Source: an uncultured Bacteroides sp.
GTDB taxonomy: Bacteria; Bacteroidota; Bacteroidia; Bacteroidales; Bacteroidaceae
NCBI GenBank assembly: GCA_949292025.1
Contig: CASEYC010000126.1
Coordinates: 1-45,262 of the forward strand
Direction: 5' to 3'
DNA length: 45,262 bases
Under the pieces are notes generated by a model. It did no database searches. It was not told where the DNA came from and worked only from the letters and a program-made list of their open reading frames with translations. A program made the translations under genes and the position numbers. Positions 9,801 to 17,877 of this stretch are shown piece after piece. Every line of letters starts with the position of its first letter. Position 1 is the stretch's first letter.

Positions 9801-9831
9801 GGCAGGCGGCTATAAGCAAGTTTTTCTTCAT
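6802..9831 (-). CDS. GH3 beta-N-acetylglucosaminidase fused to a serine beta-lactamase-fold domain (copy B)
   Basis: This 1009-residue protein is a paralogue of the gene that follows it and has the same domain order. A signal peptide ends near VQAQ (residue 25). The NagZ-like GH3 domain carries KHFPGHGDTD (K216, H217) and candidate nucleophile D303 in FTDALDMKG. The C-terminal beta-lactamase-fold domain has S648-M-T-K651, Y793-S-D795 and H950-T-G952, a full set for an acyl-enzyme serine hydrolase. It probably acts in the periplasm on cell-wall-derived or other GlcNAc-containing glycans; substrate is inferred from the NagZ resemblance only. It starts 11 bases after the metallophosphatase gene and its stop overlaps the next start. 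True beta-lactamase activity is less likely than D,D-peptidase or esterase activity. Confidence 0.9.
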   Translation of the reverse strand: MKKNLLIAACLLGAMCCIVLPVQAQEKTTPRLATDETRCAAWVDSVMSCLSLQEKVGQLLVPRVPAVADKATRKRLKEWVRKYKIGGLLFGKGTIGGQAALTNQAQKDAKVPLLMTVDGEWGLAMRLADAPAFPRNAALGCITDDALVEAYGREVGRELRQLGVHVNFAPVADANTNPLNPVINTRSFGENPRRVAAKVVAYSRGLESEGVLSVAKHFPGHGDTDTDSHKALPVLRHDRARLDSVELLPFRQYICAGLGGMMMGHLQVPAVEGDSLLPSSLSSAVVSGLLQDEMGFQGLIFTDALDMKGVTDVPGYFAKAVRAGNDMLLVQYDPAKALHEMIHAIRQGTLSEADVDARCRRVLAWKYRLGLRRKPEKISLKDVRERICTPRAEEVASALRRASVTVLDNYFDVIPLSPAPDGRGIALLSMGAQEADSAFVSAMQGQGGVDCFRLPWAASAEEQLAMKKTLAAYGRVVVSIAGVNYVGGDDVAFLESLDLRAPLVYAFFTSYRLLPLMTPALAKANAVVLAHAAEADVLRHVARVLFAEAGADGRLSMSAGRLFPAGDGVDIRQDTPPAQALPDDYGMKSYVLQDIDRIARRGLEAGAYPGCRILIWKDGKTVYDKGFGQHSDKDTAAVRSTDLFDLASMTKTTATLLAVMKLYDEGRLKLDDKVSAYLPSLRRTDKRNITIRQLLLHESGLPPYIRFYMEAIDPNSVHGPYAQSWKDEWHRTRVSEHSYYCSDFKFKKGLVSDRRTRTHTLHVADGMWLDNRFKKTILDGIARSQTEGKRYVYSDLGFILLQQVVEHLAGQPLDAYVAQAFYTPMGLTRTTFNPLEKFPKPEIMPTASNDFLRRQDLCGYVHDEAAAFMGGVAGHAGLFSTAAEVAAVYQMLLDGGVWQGRRYLGEETCWLFTTEKSLISRRGLGFDKPDVDNVKRSPCAPSAPESVYGHTGFTGTCAWVDPASRTVYVFLSNRLCPDVWNTKLGDMDIRIDIQELVFKSLYSGKEEAL

Positions 9832-9842
9832 ACGAATAATTC

Positions 9843-10697
9843 CTATTTCTTCTCCAACTCCAGTCTGACTTTTCCCACATACGCCCCGTTCTTGCCGACG
9901 TGCATCACGGGGACTTCCGCGCCTGCCGCATTGCGCAGGAAGACGGGCTGCTCCATGTAGGTGTGCGTGTGGCCGCCGAGGACGAGGTCGATGCCTTCGG
10001 TGCGCGCCACGAGGATTTCATCGCCCGCCTCCGGCGAAGCGGCGCCGAGCATACCCAGGTGGGAGAGGCAGATGACCACGTCGCATTTCTCCTCCCGGCG
10101 CAAGACCTGCACCACGCGGCGCGCCACGTCCACGGGATCGAGGAAGCGCACGCCCTGGCATTTGTCCGCCTGCACCAGCCCCTCCATGCGCGGCGACAGG
10201 CCGAAGACGCCGATGCGCACCCCGCCGCGCCGGAGGACGACGTAGGGCTTCACCAAGCCTTCGAGGGGGGTGTCGCGCACGTCGTAGTTGGCACACACCA
10301 CGGGGAAGTCGGCCAGGCGGAAGAGGCGCGCCATGTTCTCCAGCCCGAAGTCGAACTCGTGGTTGCCGATAGCCATGGCGTCATACTTCATGCGGTTCAT
10401 CATGCGCACCTCCAGCTCGCCCTGGAAGAGGTTGTAGTAGGGCGTGCCTTGCGAGATGTCGCCGCAGTCGAAGAGCAAGGCGTCCGGATGTTCCGCGCGG
10501 AATTGCGCGACGAACGAGGCGCGGCGCACCACGCCTCCCTTGCCCGCATCGGGAGCGGACGAGGCGGCGGGAACCGGCTCTATGCGGCTGTGCGTGTCGC
10601 TGGTGTGCAACACAAATAGTTCTTTCACGGGGTGCCGCGCCTCCAGGGAGGGGACGAGCAGCACGAGGGCTATCAAAAGCAAAAGGGATTTCTTCAT
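9843..10697 (-). CDS. secreted metallophosphatase, 5'-nucleotidase N-terminal domain
   Basis: The 284-residue product has a signal peptide (MKKSLLLLIALVLLVPSLEA) and then a calcineurin-like phosphoesterase domain of the UshA/5'-nucleotidase type. Metal-binding motifs are visible in order: D34-T-H36 (LHTSDTHSR), DCGDISQG, GNHEFDFG, CLSHLG and GGHTHTY. The usual C-terminal substrate-binding domain is absent here and is encoded by the gene transcribed just before it. Family members hydrolyse nucleoside monophosphates or related phosphate esters in the periplasm. It belongs to a leftward operon with a repeat-bearing gap of 157 bases upstream and 11 bases to the GH3 gene downstream. A phosphodiesterase of similar fold cannot be excluded. 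Confidence 0.9.
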   Translation of the reverse strand: MKKSLLLLIALVLLVPSLEARHPVKELFVLHTSDTHSRIEPVPAASSAPDAGKGGVVRRASFVAQFRAEHPDALLFDCGDISQGTPYYNLFQGELEVRMMNRMKYDAMAIGNHEFDFGLENMARLFRLADFPVVCANYDVRDTPLEGLVKPYVVLRRGGVRIGVFGLSPRMEGLVQADKCQGVRFLDPVDVARRVVQVLRREEKCDVVICLSHLGMLGAASPEAGDEILVARTEGIDLVLGGHTHTYMEQPVFLRNAAGAEVPVMHVGKNGAYVGKVRLELEKK

Positions 10698-10731
10698 ATT
10701 CTGCTGTAAAAGATAATTTATCGGTGATGAT

Positions 10732-10841
10732 TTTTCAGACGCAGATGACGCGGATGACGCAGATTCATTATCTTTATTAACTGACTATCTGCCATCCGAA
10801 ATTATAAATCAGCGCCATCTGCGTCATCTGCGTCTAAAGAA
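10732..10841. repeat. inverted repeat of 9-nt modules, copy 1
   Basis: Left arm 10736-10765 is built of phased 9-nt units (ACGCAGATG, ACGCGGATG, ACGCAGATT); right arm 10807-10838 holds the complementary units ending ATCTGCGTCTAAA. Arms pair over about 30 positions with few mismatches around a 41-nt AT-rich centre. Outer edges TT(C/T)AGACGC and GCGTCTAAA match those of the copies at 17725 and 33178. It fills the gap between the two nucleotidase genes and would form a long hairpin in their joint transcript. Confidence 0.85.
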
Positions 10842-10854
10842 TTAAATTCCTGTT

Positions 10855-11607
10855 TCATCGCACCACCACGCGCCCCTCCATCTGCGCGGTGACGCTCCTG
10901 CCCGCCTGCGCCTGCTGCTCCACATAGGTGATGAAGAGCGAGCGGAGGGTGGCGCCGGGCGGACAGACGCGCGACGTGGCCTCGGTCAGGGCGGACATGC
11001 CGTCGTTGCCTTCGGCCAGGTAGTCGATGGTGGCCACGGTGTAGAGGCGGTCGTCGTCGATGGGGAGGCCGCCGATGGTGGCGCCCAGCAGCTTGCGGTC
11101 GTCCGACACCTCCAGGCGCACGCCGCTGACGCCCTCGCCCAGCCGATAAGCGATGTTCTCGAACAACTTGCGCAGGGAGCTGCCGCGCAGGGTGAGGATG
11201 CAGAGCGAGTTCTCGAAGGGGAGAATCTCGTAGGCGTCGCCCATGGTGATGCTGCCCCGGCTGAGGGTGGTGCGCAGGCCGCCCATGTTGACCAAGCCCA
11301 TGTCGGCGGGACGGCCCAGCGTGGAGGATGCCGCCTCGCGCAGGATGTCCGCCACGAGGTTGGAGAGCAGGCTCTCCGGACGGTGGGCGTCCATGTCGAT
11401 GGCGGACGTGCCGATGACGTGGCCCATCATGCTGTCCACGCGGTATTTGTAGGGCGCCAGCAGGGCGATGGCTTCCGCGTCGGGGCGGGCGTCGAAGGCG
11501 GCGTCCATCGCCACGCGCGAGCCTTCCGCGCGCACCACGCGGCAGGCGGGACGGCAGGCGGACAAAGCGAGCGCCAGGGCGGCAATGAGGATATGAGAAT
11601 GCTTCAT
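10855..11607 (-). CDS. lipoprotein with 5'-nucleotidase C-terminal domain
   Basis: The product has 250 residues. A lipobox (ALSAC, Cys near residue 18) marks it as a lipoprotein. The body matches the 5'-nucleotidase C-terminal domain, with ESLLSNLVADILREA, NMGGLRTTLSRG, DAYEILPFENSL and LRGSSLRKLFENI, the motifs that hold the adenine-binding and domain-closing elements in the one-chain enzymes. It has no metallophosphatase domain; that is in the next gene of the operon. The two products probably form one working nucleotidase, with this subunit tethered to a membrane (inference). The ATG at 11607 was chosen because it opens the lipoprotein signal and follows a -7 box at 11648-11655; an in-frame start at 11766 lies upstream of that promoter. 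Confidence 0.88.
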   Translation of the reverse strand: MKHSHILIAALALALSACRPACRVVRAEGSRVAMDAAFDARPDAEAIALLAPYKYRVDSMMGHVIGTSAIDMDAHRPESLLSNLVADILREAASSTLGRPADMGLVNMGGLRTTLSRGSITMGDAYEILPFENSLCILTLRGSSLRKLFENIAYRLGEGVSGVRLEVSDDRKLLGATIGGLPIDDDRLYTVATIDYLAEGNDGMSALTEATSRVCPPGATLRSLFITYVEQQAQAGRSVTAQMEGRVVVR

Positions 11608-11647
11608 TTCTGTTTGATGATAGTTGGTTTGTTGACAAAATGTCGGA

Positions 11648-11655
11648 CAAAGGTA
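11648..11655 (-). promoter_or_regulatory. -7 box for the nucleotidase/GH3 operon
   Basis: TACCTTTG on the minus strand fits TAnnTTTG exactly. CTTG lies 19 bases upstream (plus 11675-11678), a near match to the -33 TTTG. The distance to the ATG at 11607 is about 40 bases. Confidence 0.7.
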
Positions 11656-11717
11656 CGCATAAAAAACGGGGAGACAAGGGAGTATCGGGATTTTTTCGGG
11701 AGAAAAGCGCGGAAACA

Positions 11718-11749
11718 TTTGTGTATCCGGGAAATAATCCGTTACTTTG
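11718..11749 (+). promoter_or_regulatory. promoter for rplS
   Basis: TTTG at 11718-11721, a 20-base spacer and TTACTTTG at 11742-11749 give a near-consensus Bacteroidetes promoter (one mismatch in the -7 box). It leaves a leader of roughly 80 bases before the rplS ATG. Confidence 0.65.
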
Positions 11750-11761
11750 CACCCGCTTTCG

Positions 11762-11805
11762 CGCAATCGCTACCGGGAACAACAGAGAAAGCCCGGCATG
11801 TTGCG
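11762..11805 (+). promoter_or_regulatory. stem-loop in the rplS leader
   Basis: Within the leader, CGCAA (11762-11766) pairs with TTGCG (11801-11805) and CCGGG (11773-11777) pairs with CCCGG (11792-11796), separated by an internal loop and capped by an A-rich loop. Leaders of ribosomal protein genes often bind the protein for feedback control; that role here is inference. Confidence 0.45.
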
Positions 11806-11838
11806 TAGTAACGATAACAATTTAACACATTAAAAACA

Positions 11839-12189
11839 ATGGATTTAATTAAAATTGCAGAAGAAGCATTTGCCACCGGCAAGCAGCACCCCAAGTTCAA
11901 GGCGGGCGACACCATCACCGTGGCATATCGTATCGTGGAAGGTAACAAGGAACGCGTGCAGAACTACCGCGGCGTTGTTATCAAGATTTCCGGTCATGGC
12001 GACAAGAAGCGTTTCACCGTGCGCAAGATGTCGGGCACAGTGGGCGTTGAGCGTATTTTCCCGATTGAATCGCCGTCCATCGACAGCATCGAGGTGAACA
12101 AGATTGGCAAGGTGCGCCGCGCCAAGCTGTACTACCTGCGCGCCCTCACCGGCAAGAAAGCCAGAATCAAGGAGAAAAAAGCTTTGTAA
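11839..12189 (+). CDS. rplS: 50S ribosomal protein L19
   Basis: The 116-residue product is L19, a component of the large ribosomal subunit at the interface with the small subunit. Recognisable family segments are [49 protein letters not shown] and [20 protein letters not shown]. The length is normal for the family, with a lysine-rich tail. It stands alone here, not in the rpsP-rimM-trmD-rplS cluster of many other bacteria. It has its own promoter, a folded leader and a strong terminator. Confidence 0.98.
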   Translation: MDLIKIAEEAFATGKQHPKFKAGDTITVAYRIVEGNKERVQNYRGVVIKISGHGDKKRFTVRKMSGTVGVERIFPIESPSIDSIEVNKIGKVRRAKLYYLRALTGKKARIKEKKAL

Positions 12190-12225
12190 ATCAGTTAAAA
12201 AACGCGCTTTTTTTTCATCTGATTT
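12188..12225 (+). terminator. hairpin directly after rplS
   Basis: AAATCAG (12188-12194) and CTGATTT (12219-12225) flank an A6/T8 inner pairing closed by CGCGC. It overlaps the stop codon and could be a weak first terminator or a 3'-end stabiliser ahead of the stronger hairpin at 12253. Confidence 0.4.
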
Positions 12226-12252
12226 TCTTCTTTCTAACTAACCATAAGAAAA

Positions 12253-12297
12253 GCCGCTTGAAACTTCCCATTCGTTTCAAGCGGCCTTTTCTTTTTC
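12253..12297. terminator. bidirectional terminator between rplS and gdhA
   Basis: A perfect 12-bp stem (GCCGCTTGAAAC with GTTTCAAGCGGC) and a 9-nt loop are followed by a T-rich run on the plus strand, and preceded by an A-rich run that serves as the T-tail on the minus strand. It would end both convergent genes. Confidence 0.92.
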
Positions 12298-12316
12298 TAT
12301 CCGATTCCCGGCACCC

Positions 12317-13654
<1,338 letters not shown>

Positions 13655-13722
13655 ACTTATATAATGTTTAGTTGTTAGTGTCTATCGCAAACGTTTTGTT
13701 ATCGTTTCATCGTTTACGGCGG

Positions 13723-13753
13723 CAAAAGTACGCATTATTTCCGAACCAGCAAA
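13723..13753 (-). promoter_or_regulatory. consensus promoter for gdhA
   Basis: On the minus strand TTTG (plus 13750-13753), exactly 19 bases, then TACTTTTG (plus 13723-13730) form a textbook Bacteroidetes -33/-7 pair about 70 bases before the gdhA ATG. Confidence 0.85.
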
Positions 13754-13799
13754 CAATTTATAAGAAAAATGCAGGAAAATGCTACATTATTTATCAATT

Positions 13800-16550
13800 T
13801 CAAGCATCGAACGCATTGAGACGGAGATTCCCTGAATTCCGCTTCTCCGTCGGGCTCTCCCCGAACTCTTCTTTATAGCACTTCGTAAAATAGGACGGTG
13901 AGGAGAAGCCCACTTCGTAGGCCACCTCGGCCACGGTCATTTCCGTGGTTGTCAACAATGAAGAGGCACGGCGCAGGCGGATGCGGCGCAGCAGTTCGTT
14001 GGGCGAATTGTTGGTCAGCGACTTCAACTTGCGGTAAAGCTGGACGCGGCTCATGCCCATCTCGTGCCCCAAGTCCTCGACGTTAAGGGCGGAGTCTTTC
14101 ATCCGCTCCTCCACCAATGCCTTGAAGCGGGACACGAAGTCGCGGTCCAAGTCGTTGACGTCCCCTTGTTTGGGCAACTGCCCGTCGGCGAAGAACTGCC
14201 GCAGGCGGCAGCGATTGTCCAGCAAATTGCGGATGCGCGACAGGAGGAGCTGGGAGTTGAAAGGCTTGGAGATATAGGAATCCGCCCCGCCGTCATAGCC
14301 CTGGATGCGTTGCTCGTCCAAGGAACAGGCTGTCAGCAGGATGACGGGAATATGGCTAGTGGACAACTCCCCTTTCAGGCGGCGGCAACACTCGATGCCG
14401 TCCATGACAGGCATCATCACATCACAGACAACGAGGTCAGGCACGAACTTCTGTGCCTGGCGCAAGCCTGTCTCCCCATCCGGAGCGGTCAACACCCGAT
14501 AATCCTTGCTCAACAAGGCCGATACATAACTGCGGATGTCGGCATTGTCGTCTATCACCAGCACCACCGGCGCATCGGGATTGGCCGGCTGCTCCACGTG
14601 GTCGGGCAAGGGCATGCTTTCTGTAGCCTCCGCTTGCGGCAAGGCAATTGGCGGAGTGGTCCTATCCACGTCCCCGGATAAAGGCTTGCAGGGGAAAGTG
14701 GCGGTGAAGGTGGTACCGTGTTCATTGCTGTCCACCGTGATGTGTCCACCCTGCATCTCCACAAAGGCATGTACCAAGGCCAGTCCGATGCCCGTGCCCG
14801 CCCGGCTGCCTTCCACCTGGTAGAACCGCTCAAAGATGGCCCGTACCTCCGCAGGCGAGATGTAACTGCCCGAGTTGAACACCGAGAGGGCATACTCTCC
14901 TTCTCCGGCCGAAAGACGAACGGTTATCTCCCCTTTCTCCGGGGTATATTTCAAGGCATTGGACAAGAGGTTGAAATAGATGCGTTCCATCTTTTCCGCA
15001 TCGGCCATCAAGTGAAAATCGGCATCGCCCTCCACCAGGAAAGAGAAACGGATGCGCCGCCGGACCATCGTCACCCGGAAGGAATCATTCCACGCCAGCA
15101 GCCCGGCCCGCAGGTCGAAAGGAGCGAGGTGAAGTTCCATCCGCCCGTTCTCCACCTTGCGGAAGTCCAATATCTGATTGACCAGGCGCAAGAGGATGCC
15201 CACGTTCTTCTTCACCAGTTCCAGCATCTGACGTGTGGTGCCCTTGACAGAAGCATCGGCCAGCAACTGGTCCACCGGGTCGGCTATCAAGGTGAGGGGC
15301 GTGCGGAAGTCGTGGGAGATGTTGGTAAAGAACACCAGCTTGGCGTGGGTGGCCTCCTCCAGTTCGTGGGACAACTGCTCCAATTGGTCCTTCTGCGCCT
15401 GGAGGGCTTGCTTCTGTTCCTCCAGCAGCGCCTTCTGCCGCAAGAGTTCACGGTTCTTCCGGCTCTTGAGCCTCAGCAGGCGATAGACGGCCACCAGCAG
15501 CGCAATCACCACCAGCAATCCCGTCAGACTGCCGAAGAGGATGACCCGCTGTGTGGCATACCGCTCCAGATACCGGGCCACGCGCCCCGTCAGCGTCTCA
15601 ATCTTGCGGTCCAGGGCGGCGATATGTGCCGTCTGCAAGTGCATGATGGGCGCCGTCGTGCTGTCCACTACCGAAGTGTGCAGGTTCGTCTCGCGCTCGA
15701 AAGGCTGTCCCGTCAGGATGTGCATGGCCGTCTGCACCACCTCGTCGCCGCCCGTGGGATAAATGAAGGTGGCGCTCAGCCGACCCTCCAGCACACTCTC
15801 CAACCCATAGCTCTCGCCAGACAAGGCATCAGTACCGAAGAAGCGGATGGACTGCTCGCGTCCTTGGCGCACGGCTGCCTCGTAGGCCCCGTCCGCCATG
15901 CGGTCGTTATGCGCATAAAGAACGTCAAATTGAGGATAGACCTTGAGCAAGCTGTCCATCTTCGCCTCGGCCTGGCCGCGCAACCAGGCACCGTCCGCTA
16001 CAGCCAACAGACGGATGCCGGGAAAGGCACGGATGGCGCGGGTGAATCCCTCGTGCCGCTCCATGGCGGGCGTGGAGCCGGCCAAGCCCGTTATCTCCAC
16101 CACCGTCCCCAGCCCGTTCAGGCTGTTGGCGATGTAGTTGCCGATGGCATAGCCGATGCCGTCATTGTCGGCACCGATGTAGGCGGTATATTTGTCGGAA
16201 AGTATCTTGCGGTCCACCACGATGACGGGGATGCCGCGATCATAAGCCTCCTCCACGACGGGGGTGATGGGCTCCGCTTCGTTGGGCGAGACCACCAACA
16301 GGTCCACTCCTTCGTCCAGAAAGCGGCGGATGTCCCGCACCTGTTGCTTGCTGTCGTCCTTGGCCGTGCGGATGACGACTTGCAGGTCGCGATAGAACTC
16401 CGCCTCGCGCCTCATCTCGGCGTTCTGCTGGTGACGCCACTCGTCATCGCTGCACTGGGACACGCCAATGACGTAGCGCGGCCGCTCGGAGCGGCAAGAC
16501 AGGAGGAAGAGACTGCTTACAAAGGCTATAGAAAGAATCAAATACTTCAT
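13800..16550 (-). CDS. hybrid two-component regulator of the fructan locus (periplasmic sugar sensor, kinase, receiver, AraC domain)
   Basis: This 916-residue protein joins a sensor kinase and its response regulator in one chain. After an N-terminal signal segment, residues about 25-310 form a type I periplasmic sugar-binding domain (YVIGVSQCSDDEWRHQQNAEM, TAYIGADNDGIGYAIG). A transmembrane helix follows near 335-357. The cytoplasm holds a coiled segment, a HisKA domain with phospho-acceptor H413 (ISHDFRTPL), an ATPase domain (GTGIGLALVHAF), a receiver domain with D710 (VVCDVMMPVMDG), and a C-terminal AraC/XylS DNA-binding domain. The architecture and neighbours match B. thetaiotaomicron BT1754, which binds fructose (established knowledge). 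The start at 16550 begins the signal segment and follows a -7 box; an upstream ATG at 16643 lies before that box. SCRS near residue 19 could also read as a lipobox. Confidence 0.93.
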   Translation of the reverse strand: MKYLILSIAFVSSLFLLSCRSERPRYVIGVSQCSDDEWRHQQNAEMRREAEFYRDLQVVIRTAKDDSKQQVRDIRRFLDEGVDLLVVSPNEAEPITPVVEEAYDRGIPVIVVDRKILSDKYTAYIGADNDGIGYAIGNYIANSLNGLGTVVEITGLAGSTPAMERHEGFTRAIRAFPGIRLLAVADGAWLRGQAEAKMDSLLKVYPQFDVLYAHNDRMADGAYEAAVRQGREQSIRFFGTDALSGESYGLESVLEGRLSATFIYPTGGDEVVQTAMHILTGQPFERETNLHTSVVDSTTAPIMHLQTAHIAALDRKIETLTGRVARYLERYATQRVILFGSLTGLLVVIALLVAVYRLLRLKSRKNRELLRQKALLEEQKQALQAQKDQLEQLSHELEEATHAKLVFFTNISHDFRTPLTLIADPVDQLLADASVKGTTRQMLELVKKNVGILLRLVNQILDFRKVENGRMELHLAPFDLRAGLLAWNDSFRVTMVRRRIRFSFLVEGDADFHLMADAEKMERIYFNLLSNALKYTPEKGEITVRLSAGEGEYALSVFNSGSYISPAEVRAIFERFYQVEGSRAGTGIGLALVHAFVEMQGGHITVDSNEHGTTFTATFPCKPLSGDVDRTTPPIALPQAEATESMPLPDHVEQPANPDAPVVLVIDDNADIRSYVSALLSKDYRVLTAPDGETGLRQAQKFVPDLVVCDVMMPVMDGIECCRRLKGELSTSHIPVILLTACSLDEQRIQGYDGGADSYISKPFNSQLLLSRIRNLLDNRCRLRQFFADGQLPKQGDVNDLDRDFVSRFKALVEERMKDSALNVEDLGHEMGMSRVQLYRKLKSLTNNSPNELLRRIRLRRASSLLTTTEMTVAEVAYEVGFSSPSYFTKCYKEEFGESPTEKRNSGNLRLNAFDA

Positions 16551-16579
16551 GGCACTTGCATTTACAGGGTTATCGCCTG

Positions 16580-16587
16580 CAAATGTA
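16580..16587 (-). promoter_or_regulatory. -7 box for the hybrid regulator gene
   Basis: TACATTTG on the minus strand fits TAnnTTTG and lies 30 bases before the chosen ATG at 16550. The -33 element is not clear. It suggests the regulator has its own promoter besides read-through from the fructokinase gene. Confidence 0.55.
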
Positions 16588-16660
16588 AGAAAATAATAGA
16601 AAGCACGCGACAACAAAAGCCCATTATTATGCCATACACCCACAATTCACCATGCAAGAA

Positions 16661-16746
16661 AGGGTATCAGATACCCCTCATCAACAGTATCTGATACCCT
16701 TTGTCAACAGTATCTGATACCCTTGCCTGACAGTATCAGATACCCT
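16661..16746. repeat. tandem array of four 11-bp palindromes, period 23
   Basis: GTATC-A/T-GATAC occurs four times with centres at 16669, 16692, 16715 and 16738, exactly 23 bases apart. Each is a perfect dyad followed by CC(C/T). Spacers differ partly (CTCATCAAC, TTTGTCAAC, TTGCCTGAC before the next AGTATC). The array lies between the fructokinase stop and the regulator promoter. It could be a repeated operator for the regulator gene or a 3'-end element of the fructokinase transcript. Confidence 0.9.
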
Positions 16747-16756
16747 TGGAACGACC

Positions 16757-17638
16757 TTACATCCCCGTCAGCTCACGCGGCAACACGGGCATCGCCCCAT
16801 TCTGCGTGCAGACAAAGGCGGAGGTATAGACGGCCAGCTTGTGTGCCTCCTCCACGGGCATACCCTTCAGGATGCCGGAGACGAAGGCGGCAGTAAACGA
16901 ATCGCCCGCGCCCACCGTGTCGGCCACCTGCACGCGCGGCGTCTCCTGGAAGTAGACCTTGCCGGGCGTGAATACGTAGCTGCCGTTGACGCCGCAAGTC
17001 AGGATGAGCATCTTCAGGTCGTACTTACCCAACAGTATCCAGCACTTGTCCTGCAGGTCTATGCCGGGATAGCCGAACATGCGGCTGATGGTCACCAGTT
17101 CCTCGTCGTTAATCTTCAGCACGTTGCACTTGCGCATAGACTGGCAGAGGACCTCCTTGCTGTAGAAGTTCTGGCGTAGGTTGATGTCGAATATCTTCAA
17201 CTGCCCCTCTCCGTCGGGCATGGTGTCCAGGAAGCGGTTGATGGTCTCGCGCGACACCACGCTGCGCTGGGCTAGCGACCCGAAGCACACGGCGCGCGTC
17301 TGGCGGGCCAGTCCGTCCAATGACACGGTGTAGGGGATGTTATCCCACGCCACGCCTTCCTTGATGTCATAGCAGGGCACGCCGGCATCGTCCAGCGTCA
17401 CCTGCACCGTCCCTGTAGGATAGGGCACGGTCTCCACCATGCCGTTCAGTCCTTTGTCGCGGAAGCTTTCCAAGATTTCCATGCCCAGCTTGTCCTCGCC
17501 CACGGCGCTGACAACGCGGCTGTCCAACCCGAACTGGGATACATGGTATGCAAAGTTGGCGGGCGCTCCGCCCAGTTTCTTTCCTTCGGGCAGCACGTCC
17601 CACAGTGCCTCGCCCATTCCTACTACGATATGATTCAT
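16757..17638 (-). CDS. fructokinase, PfkB family
   Basis: This 293-residue cytoplasmic kinase would phosphorylate the fructose imported by the neighbouring permease, linking fructan breakdown to glycolysis. PfkB signatures are clear: the N-terminal GGAPANFAYH segment and the C-terminal DTVGAGDSFTAAF motif with the catalytic aspartate in GAGD. FDINLRQNFY, NVLKINDEEL and LTCGVNGSYVF are also typical of fructokinases. Length is normal. It sits between the permease and the regulator genes, as BT1757 does in the B. thetaiotaomicron fructan locus. The fructose rather than ribose or adenosine assignment leans on that context. Confidence 0.93.
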   Translation of the reverse strand: MNHIVVGMGEALWDVLPEGKKLGGAPANFAYHVSQFGLDSRVVSAVGEDKLGMEILESFRDKGLNGMVETVPYPTGTVQVTLDDAGVPCYDIKEGVAWDNIPYTVSLDGLARQTRAVCFGSLAQRSVVSRETINRFLDTMPDGEGQLKIFDINLRQNFYSKEVLCQSMRKCNVLKINDEELVTISRMFGYPGIDLQDKCWILLGKYDLKMLILTCGVNGSYVFTPGKVYFQETPRVQVADTVGAGDSFTAAFVSGILKGMPVEEAHKLAVYTSAFVCTQNGAMPVLPRELTGM

Positions 17639-17724
17639 GATATGTGGTGTTAAATGGTTTATAAATGAAAGTGTATATTTGTTGGCGATGGAGGGAACGC
17701 AAGGGACGCGAACGACGATGACGA

Positions 17725-17838
17725 TTTTTTAGACGCGGATTGAGCGGATTGGGCGGATTATCTTTTTCGTGGATAACGGCCAAGTGAAAGAATAAAACTA
17801 TAAATCCGCTTAATCCGCCAAATCCGCGTCTAAAAAAT
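17725..17838. repeat. inverted repeat of 9-nt modules, copy 2
   Basis: Left arm: TTTTTTAGAC then three 9-nt units starting GCGGATT (GCGGATTGA, GCGGATTGG, GCGGATTAT). Right arm: AATCCGCTT, AATCCGCCA, AATCCGCGT then CTAAAAAA. The arms are separated by about 39 AT-rich bases. It lies between the permease and fructokinase genes, both leftward, and is the most regular of the three copies in the window. Confidence 0.9.
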
Positions 17839-17877
17839 TCCCGCTTTCGCGTCGCCGCGTTCCCCAAGAAATCTGGG

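Noticed and set aside
10802-11782. Overlapping 326-codon minus-strand frame
   Set aside because: It is an alternative frame of the 5'-nucleotidase C-terminal gene with arginine- and histidine-rich composition and no family resemblance.
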